Positions 56,640-64,000 of a DNA stretch of 64,000 nucleotides are shown here, in pieces. The translations under genes were made by a program, and so were the position numbers. The first letter of the stretch is position 1, and every line of letters starts with the position of its first letter. Below the pieces are notes generated by a model that worked only from the letters and a program-made list of their open reading frames with translations, made no database searches and was not told the origin of the DNA. This DNA is from Paraspadella gotoi (lineage: Eukaryota; Chaetognatha): NCBI GenBank assembly GCA_051294375.1, contig CM119269.1, positions 7,669,446 to 7,733,445 on the forward strand, written 5' to 3'.

Positions 56640-56848
56640 CTAAAAAATTAATAATAATAATAATAATATAGATAATAATAATAATAATAATAATAATATA
56701 ATAATAATAATAATAATTGTACTCTAAGTAATTATATTTAGTAATGAAATGAAGAAGAAGTAACGAAATGAAATGAAAGGCAAAATGAAAGAAATGAGAA
56801 TTTAACAAATGCAGCAAGATAGAACAGTGAAAGCAAACAAGCTTTGAT

Positions 56849-56879
<31 letters not shown>

Positions 56880-57114
56880 CTTTTCATCCCGGAGAAGCCA
56901 GAGGAGAACGACCGAAAGATGACCAGACGTGATTGACTTGCAATCACTCGACCATCATCTCCCTTGTCGCCGCTTGGTTTTCGCCATTCGCCCACCAATC
57001 AAAGCTTGTTGCTTTCACTGTTTATTCTTGCTGTCATTTTGTAATTCTACTTTCTTTCATTTTGCCTTTCATTCTATTCGTTACTTCTTCTTCATTTCAT
57101 TACTAATATTTTAC

Positions 57115-57150
<36 letters not shown>

Positions 57151-57155
57151 GAATC
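56640..57155. repeat. Palindrome with triplet-repeat ends
   Basis: The left arm is 56640-56852 (an AAT repeat, then unique sequence to AAGCTTTGATTGGTG). It is the inverted copy of 56993-57155 (CACCAATCAAAGCTT outward to a TTA repeat). The loop is about 140 bp and contains a GA run. The arms differ by small indels. Confidence 0.8.
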
Positions 57156-57159
57156 CGCC

Positions 57160-57920
57160 GAAGTTATCTCTATATATCACTTAGGAATGCATCGAGATGA
57201 ACTCTCGATACGTGCAGATCTCGTCTGTTGGTGGATCTACCCTGCGAAATTTCTCACAGTGAAATTGCTGTTTCTTTTTCGTTTTTAACGTACATATCTT
57301 TCTAGTTAGTTTTAATAGGCACATTTGATTTGAAGTCTAGAATATATTAGGTGTGTATAAAAATCTTCTAGGTGTATTTAATATTCTTCTTCTTCTTTGA
57401 CATCATTTCAATTAATTTATAGTCGATTAGCCCAACATTATGTCGTTTTCACTTGACTCATACACATTTTATTATAGCTTTAACAACTCCGATGCTACAC
57501 ACGCCCGATATCATCTTTCCTTCCACTAAAAGCAGAATAGTATTCTCCTTCTCTCTACTCCTCCTCTTCGTCCTGTCGATCAATCTCTCCACTCTTCCTT
57601 CTCTTTCCTTCTCCCGCCTCTCTCCTCTCCCGTCTCTCTCCCTTCCTTCGCAACCCACCCATCGCCTCTCTCTTTCCTCTTCCTCCTCTCTCCCTCCTCC
57701 CTCCGTTCCTCCTCTCTCTCCTCTGCTCATTGACCTTCACCGAAATGACCGATATATATGCTTTCGAAGAAGCAAAAATAAGAAGACGACGACGACAAGG
57801 ACGACGACGACAGTGATGTCGACGTAAACGCCGGACGTTGTCGACGACGATGACAGCGACGACGGCGTCCGACAACCCCAACCCTCACCGCGCCACTCTA
57901 GGTTGTTACTCCTTTCGTCC
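57160..57920. other. Spacer with pyrimidine-rich tract, no gene seen
   Basis: A CT-rich stretch (57545-57722) resembles in composition the tract next to the HCN N-terminal exon. GAC triplets follow near 57785-57870. Confidence 0.5.
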
Positions 57921-57922
57921 CC

Positions 57923-58237
57923 CGCCCTAACCGACTAAAGTGCCTGCATATTAGGGATTAAAATCTCCAGTAAAATATGCCTCCCAGCGCGTATTTGTCA
58001 AGACTTATTGTCCGCTGGTCCGAGTCAAAAAATAAAAACACCCTTTCACAGCTTGTAAAAACTTTTTCGACGGAAAAAACAATTACCCACGCCTTTTGTG
58101 ATGTGGGTTAGGAGCCAGTGAGAGTTGCGAGACCGGTGGGATTAGTGGGTGGGAGTCCCAGTATTTGTAGGATATCTTCCCGTCCACTAGGTTTGAAACA
58201 TGGCGATGAACTGTTCTTGAGGAAGAAGCCGCGCTCT
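57923..58237 (-). pseudogene. Broken fragment of the HCN N-terminal exon
   Basis: Two short blocks match the HCN exon at 45590-45791 in the same order. Block 57923-57949 resembles its donor side (CCCTAACCGACTAAAGTGC). Block 58190-58236 matches about 47 bp of coding sequence (GAAACATGGCGATGAACTGT and on to AAGCCGCGCTC) with one-base deletions that break the frame. The sequence between is unrelated. It cannot encode the HCN domain. Confidence 0.6.
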
Positions 58238-58379
58238 CTTTTCTCCCCTTTTTTTTTCTCGGGCGGCGCCCTCAAAATAATTTTCCAGTTTAATTCTTAC
58301 AAGAGACTAAGCGGCTTAAAAGTTGCGTTGATCTCTCCGGCAGCCGTCGCTGGGCAGATAGCAGTGTGTCGTCTATGAC

Positions 58380-59430
58380 ATCAGAAGTGGAGAGGGAGAT
58401 GTGAGGGTGTTGGTGTCACACTATAGGAGTGGTGTATGGAAGGAGATACGATTGTAGAGATGTTCGTTACTCATAGTTTGTTGTAAGTATATGTGGGTTG
58501 ATGGACCAAATATTAGTGTTTGATTGACAGATAATTACTCGTCATGTGTAAAAAAGAGTAAAAGACAAAAACAACAGATGATAAGACAGATATCGTACTA
58601 TCATTTAGGGAGAATACATTACTAGTGCTATATATCTCATATTTAATATCTTATGATAAATCCAAACACTATCTCGCGTAAGCTTTTTATACGAGTTGCG
58701 GATGGTATATCGTAGTTGGTCCCGCCATTTTTAAAGTTATATGTACCTCTCCTAACTTGGCCCCTTCCCTCGCTTCTAACTTTTCTTCACCTTTCCTCTA
58801 TAAAATCTACTCTTTCTCTTTCTCATCTTCTCAGTTCTTTCTTCCCCGGCATCGCGCAACCGCCACCTTTCCTCTCTCCGAACTGAAAACGACTTCCATC
58901 CTCTCTCCTCTCTCATCTCTCTCTCTTCCTCCGCTCCTCTCTGTCTCTTCTCTCTCCACGAAAAACAAAAAATGAAGCAAAATTTTCTTTTCTTCTTCCG
59001 GGCAAAAAATAAAGAGAAAGAACAAAAAAAGGAGACAAAGAGAAGAGTGGAAAAGACAAACCACTGTTGGAGCTGGACGAAGGAGAAAGAGAGAGAAAAT
59101 TGGAAGTAATGAGGAGGAACGGTGGGAGGGAGGGATCAAAGAGAATAAGAATGTGTATGTTAAAGAAAAAACCAGTAGTCAAAAATATAGGTAAAAATAT
59201 ATAATATTAGCCAAAGCGTCGCAACTGCCTGAACTGTTTTTGTTATTAGACACAACATCCAGAACACAAGGAAAGGGAAGGTAGAGGAGGGAAATTGTTG
59301 GAATGGTTGGGGAGAGAGAGAGAGATACGAGAAAAGAGATGTAACTATCCTATTCTTCAATAGAGAGCCGAAAAGCACAGGGAAAAGGCGTAGAAAGATA
59401 AAAGATTGGAAGACGAATAAAAAAATTGTA
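58380..59430. other. Spacer, no gene seen
   Basis: Plus-strand CT-rich sequence at 58740-58960 followed by A/G-rich sequence at 58970-59150. Open frames follow these compositional biases only. Confidence 0.5.
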
Positions 59431-59435
59431 AACAG

Positions 59436-59437
59436 AG

Positions 59438-59513
<76 letters not shown>

Positions 59514-59553
59514 AGAGAGGAGGAGAGAGAAGAGAGAAGAGAGAGAGGAGAGG
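59436..59553 (+). repeat. (GA)n microsatellite
   Basis: Interrupted GA tract. Confidence 0.93.
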
Positions 59554-60784
59554 GACATTGATGAAAACACAAAAAAAAGAAAAGGAGGTTTAACCGAAGA
59601 TTTCCGAGGGAATATCAAAAATATCAAAGACAGAGTGACAATACGGAATACGCGAGTTCCTTATAGAAAGGGAGTAAAACGAAAAAATTACCAGCTGAAG
59701 CAGAGAAAACGTCAAACCCAAAAACGTCAAAGATTTCCGCAAGAGAGCGTGATACCGTTAAGACGTATCACATTAATGGCGCTATTTTCTCTATTCTTCT
59801 AAGCTATTCGATTTTCACCCTTCTTGTGATTTCTCTTCATCTGAAGACTGCTGTTCGATCTCGTCGGGTTTGCTAATCGTAGCTCCGAAATGATTCTCGT
59901 ATTCCGCTCTCTTCAGCTCGACTCTCGAGATTTCCAATGTTGTTTTTCGTAGATTCTGTATAATGCCAGGTGTAATTTATGCTTTAATTTTTCCGAGTTC
60001 AGCACTCCACGATGAATATAGTCAAACATATGAACAATTTACAAATAGAGCCTCTTTGAGCGGAAAATTTTAGATATCTGTATGAGAGACTACAACAGAA
60101 TAAATTATCATCACAGAAAAAGAGTAAGTGATAATTTCTGTGCGTATTTCAAGCGACCGAATGGATGACGTACTATAATTTCAATCTTCAAATTCTCCGT
60201 CTATGAGATGAGAAACGCAGAGAGCATAAAATGATGTAGTTTTTGTTGGGCAGTGTGAGATATCGTCAACGCAAAACCAATTTTCAAAAAGCTAATCAGA
60301 TTTTCCTTGAAATATATCTAATGCGTGAAATGAAGAAGTTATTTTTATTATCCACGTTGATATCAAGATTTATATTATTTGAAAAAAAAACTTATAATGT
60401 AAAAAAAATGATACCAAAAAGAGATGTCATAAGTAGACTAATGGAGATGCTGAGGAAAAGGTCAGAAAACACTCAGCCTACTAGGCTCCTACACTCGCGT
60501 CTACCTCTTTCAGGAGAAGGAGGAGGTACGTCGAGGTTCGTTTACTCCTGGGCAAGCACAGAATTTACGGGAGGGGGAGGACGAAAAAGAAAAAATTCCT
60601 TGAAGGAATTTTTAATGAGGAGAGCAGAGGACAGGAGAATTGGAAGTCGCAGGAGGGTTTTTTATCAGGAAAAATCGAAAGAAGTTAGGCATCAACGAGC
60701 GGGGAAGCTTAAAGCACGCAAAGTACTCGTATTCCAGGCGATTCATTGTAATTTTAAACGGCGCGGAGAGAAAAAAAAAAAGGA

Positions 60785-61195
60785 GCCAGAGAGAGAGAGA
60801 GAAGAAGAAAGAAGAGAGCTTTTATCATCTCCGGGAGAAGCCACGAGAGGAGAAGAGAGAAGAGAGAAAGAGAGGAGAGGAGAGAGTAAGAGAGAGAGAG
60901 CAGAGAGAGAGGAGAGGAAGAGGAGAGAAGCGGACCGAAGAGAATGAACAGAGAGAGAGAGAGAGCAGTGATTGACATGGAGAAGACGAGTGAGAATCGA
61001 CCGAAACCGATGACCTATAAGAGGGGAGGTTATGTATGTGCGAAGACATCGAGCCAGTCAGTCTCACCTTTGTCGCCGCTTGGTTTTTCTGCCCATTCGC
61101 CCTTAAACACACAAAATCAAAGCTTTGTTTGCTTTCACTGTTAATTTAATCTTGCGTCATTATTTATATTTTCTACGTTCCTTCATTTGCTTTCA
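60785..61195 (+). repeat. Diverged duplicate of the 56860-57070 segment
   Basis: GA-rich sequence is followed by GCTTTTATCATCTCCGGGAG, TTTGTCGCCGCTTGGTTTTT and CAAAGCTTTGTTTGCTTTCA, matching the loop and right arm of the 57-kb palindrome in the same order, with inserted bases. Confidence 0.6.
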
Positions 61196-64000
61196 ATTGA
61201 AGGAATGTTCTTAATGTGTTCGTAATTAACCTTGAAATACTGTAACACGGTGATAATTATCTTGAGAAAATTGTTAGAAATTAAAAGTTATAAAAAAGTT
61301 CGATTACTGAAGATGGAGGAATTAGAATAGTAGGTAATTACTTATATATTTTAATTATTAATTATTATTATATTATTACAATTTATTATTATTTATTACA
61401 ATTCAGGGACTTAAATCCTGATAATATTTTAATTATTAAGATATATTAATTATATTAATTTTTAGATCATTTCTTACGTTATGTAATTTAGATTCAAAAT
61501 AAACGCATCTTTGACAGCCTCTCGGCGGAGAGCCCCAAAAACTCTTAAAAACTTTAGATAACTTCATGGACAAACCTATGATCTCAGAAAATTTTCTCCC
61601 AAAAATAAAAAATTATCACTCAAGAATATTCATTTATTTCTTTTTCCTTCCTCCTCCACCCCTTTTCACTTCTCTCTATCTACTTTCTCCGGTCTTAATT
61701 CGATCATAAATCATCTTTATACTTCTCTCATTTCCCTTCCAGAATTCCTTCTCTCTTAAATCATTCATCAACCCGTCCATCGTTCTCCTCTCGCTCTCTC
61801 TCTCTCCTCTCTCGCTCCATCTCTAAACATCTCTTGATCCTCTTTCTAGACGATCTTCAATGCTCAAGTATATCCACTTTTTTACGTATTAATCATACTT
61901 CTTTCTTAACTAGCGACCCTTTATTACTTTAGTGCCCCTTTGCCCCCTTCCTTTTTCTTTAAAAAACAACTTACAACCCCATTAAGATTCTCTTATCCTC
62001 CTCAGAAAAAAACTCTTTCCTCCTACACGCAGCCTTCCCTCTCCTTCTCCTCTTGACCTCCCCTTTTCCCACCTCGTAATCCTTCCCTCACTCCCCTTCT
62101 CCTCTCACTCCCTGACTCACCTCCTCCTCTTATTCCTCCCGTTCTGAGTACGAATCGATACTTCAGANNNNNNNNNNNNNNNNNNNNNNNNNTTATTATT
62201 TTAGATTTTTAGCTTATAATTACTCTCTTACTCGACGAGTAAGCCGTGAAAGGAACTTGTTCTTTTCTCTTTCTCTTCATCCTTTCACTTTCTTCTCTCC
62301 TCTCGCCTCTTCCGTCTCTCTCGCACTGGTCTCGCCTTTCCTCCCCCGATTCCTGTATCGATCTCGCGAAACGTGGCTGTTTTTTTTAAAGGTTTCCTCT
62401 CCTTTCAACGCTTTTCTGGTTACATCCGGGTAAAAGTCTTTCTTCCGGTCAAGAGAATCCTTCGTTTCCGTATGTCGTTACTTCGCGGCCAAGCCGAAGC
62501 GAGGCGAGAAATTGGCGCCAGAATTTGAGGAGGATGAAGGACCAAAAAGGGGGGGAGGCAGCCATAGCCAAGAACAAGGGAAGGTTTTTTTGGGAAGAAA
62601 AAAAAATAACGAAACTGGGTTTTTTGAAGTTGGACAGGAAGAAAAAAAATATATAGGAATAGAAAACGAGTCGTTGAAACTTGAAAGACCCCAAGTCTAC
62701 TTTTTATGGCGAAGTCAGGTTCTTTTAAAAAGACCCAGCGAAAAAAAATATTGACGGTAAAGTTATACATCGAAACTCGACGTAAATAAACGAGAGAATT
62801 TATGAGCTGAGGTTTTTTAAACTCGAATCTTGCACTTACTCTCGAGAGGTAAGGTCGACGCGAGGACTGATTCATGGTGAGGTCAATAAACCGACTCGTT
62901 TATGGTCAACCTCGTGACTCGTTTTTTTTTCCTGAGTCAACGAGAAGAGTTTTTTTTTCACCATTGGTCTAAAAAGATGGATTGGTCAGACTTGCATGTC
63001 GTCGAATAAACAAGAGAAAGATTGCAAATGTCGTCAGTGTTAAATTCACCTCTTTTTAGGCTTTAAATTTATTTTTGATCATTGTTGACGATTGATATTT
63101 TATTAATTAACTTACTTAATTGGTAAAAACAATTACTTGGTCAATATTCGTGTGGATGAGTCAAGATTGGACCAGTTTGACGACCCATCTATTTCAAATG
63201 AAGTTTTTGTTAAGGATTAAACCTACAATTATACGTAACAAATTTCTTAGTGGCCTCCGCCCAGTTTTTATGACTGGGGTTCATTTCTGCAATTTGATGC
63301 GCAATGACTTTACTCTTAGTCTGAGGAGGAGGAGGAAGAGGAAGAGGAGGAGATGGCATTGCTGAAGACTGAAACGCAATTCGCCCTCAATTCTCGTTTA
63401 ATGATCGTTGTTGTTGTTGTTGTTGTTGTTGTCCATTCTATTTTTGTTGCGTTGTCACCGATCGTATTCTTTTGTTAACTTTGAAGTCATTATATAATAT
63501 ATATGTCATGTGCAAATAAGTAATTAAAAATAAAAGCATTACAAATTATCTATACTATCTATATTATCTATATTTACTTTTAATGAGACATAAATTTATT
63601 TTATTAAGAAAATGGGGGTACATTACAAATTGACACAACTGGCACTGCCCCCTTTAGTCAAACTTCCGACTCATGTCCGACTGAGTTAACCAGAATGAGT
63701 GGTCATCGTCGTTGTTGTTGTTGTTGTCTTCCTCGTTAATTGCTCATCTTGTGGCGTCTTTCTGAGTCGCTCTTTCTCTGACCTCGAAGTCGAGAAGAAT
63801 TTTCTTTATAGCCTTCGTCGTCGTCGTTGTCATCGTCGTTGTTGTCGTCGTCGTTGTAGTCGTCGTCGTCGTCATCATACTTCTCGTGGTCGTTATCGTT
63901 TAAAAAATAAAACATTGCATTATCGAAATCCGAAAATTTAAAAAAATTAAAAACCAAATTAATTTGCTCTCTCTCTCTCTCTCTCTCTCTCAACTCTTTC
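61196..64000. other. Right edge: AT-rich and pyrimidine-rich spacer, no gene seen
   Basis: Contains C/T-rich sequence (61640-62160 and 62260-62350), a 25-N gap at 62168-62192, GTT triplets (63405-63433), GTC/GTT triplets (63700-63880) and a CT run (63967-63992). No upstream HCN exon was recognised here. Confidence 0.5.
62168..62192. other. Assembly gap (25 N)
   Basis: Fixed-size placeholder gap. Confidence 0.99.

Noticed and set aside
60243-60947. 234-codon open frame on the plus strand
   Set aside because: The second half is Glu/Arg repeat from GA microsatellite DNA and the first half matches no family and lacks splice or promoter context. Its length is explained by the purine-rich strand.
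62420-62875. 151-codon minus frame near the right edge, considered as an upstream HCN exon
   Set aside because: No HCN N-terminal similarity, no acceptor or donor at the expected phase, and a composition like its AT-rich surroundings.

Overview
This is a window of a nuclear animal genome, most likely an invertebrate metazoan. The evidence is spliceosomal GT-AG introns, a hyperpolarisation-activated (HCN/Ih) channel gene, tRNA-headed SINEs, hAT and Tc1 DNA transposons, and very many GA/CT microsatellites. Nothing bacterial is present: no operons, ribosome binding sites or CRISPR. I cannot name the phylum. Nine runs of N, and paralogous repeats that differ mainly by one-base indels, suggest a draft and perhaps poorly polished assembly, so reading frames in the repeat-rich right half deserve caution.

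The backbone is one large HCN channel gene on the minus strand. Eight exons can be joined with matching splice phases, from the HCN domain (45590-45791) through S1-S3 (10697-10860, 9548-9623, 8221-8313), S4 (7845-7938), S5 (7672-7779) and the pore turret (7556-7597) to the pore and S6 (927-1145). The N-terminal exon lies upstream, unseen or beyond the right edge. The C-linker and cyclic-nucleotide-binding exons lie beyond the left edge.

All three other confident genes are on the plus strand inside HCN introns. A seven-exon HEAT-repeat gene (HEATR4-like, 2068-7013) fills the last visible intron. Two intronless genes sit in the 34.7-kb first intron: a multi-membrane RING-H2 protein (28996-30717) and a membrane-anchored CoA-dependent acyltransferase-like protein (31755-33554). 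I see no metabolic link between them. What they share is nesting opposite an ion channel gene.

The rest of the 34.7-kb intron is repeat. There is a 3.6-kb tandem duplication (13146-16746 and 16747-24610) whose second copy carries a 4.0-kb hAT-type element with about 1-kb terminal inverted repeats, and two dispersed repeat families (here called R1 and R2). The intron also has several minisatellites, six large gaps and a 631-bp internally deleted Tc1 element (44292-44922).

The region from 45.8 to 64 kb has no confident gene. It holds a possible ETS/YY1-type promoter near 46.2 kb, degenerate tandem repeats near 49 kb and scattered SINE fragments. Near 52-54 kb there are weak coding-like pieces. 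Further right are a roughly 290-bp satellite (54.7-55.8 kb), a miRNA-precursor-sized hairpin (55998-56079), a 0.5-kb palindrome (56.6-57.2 kb) and a broken fragment resembling the HCN N-terminal exon near 58.2 kb.
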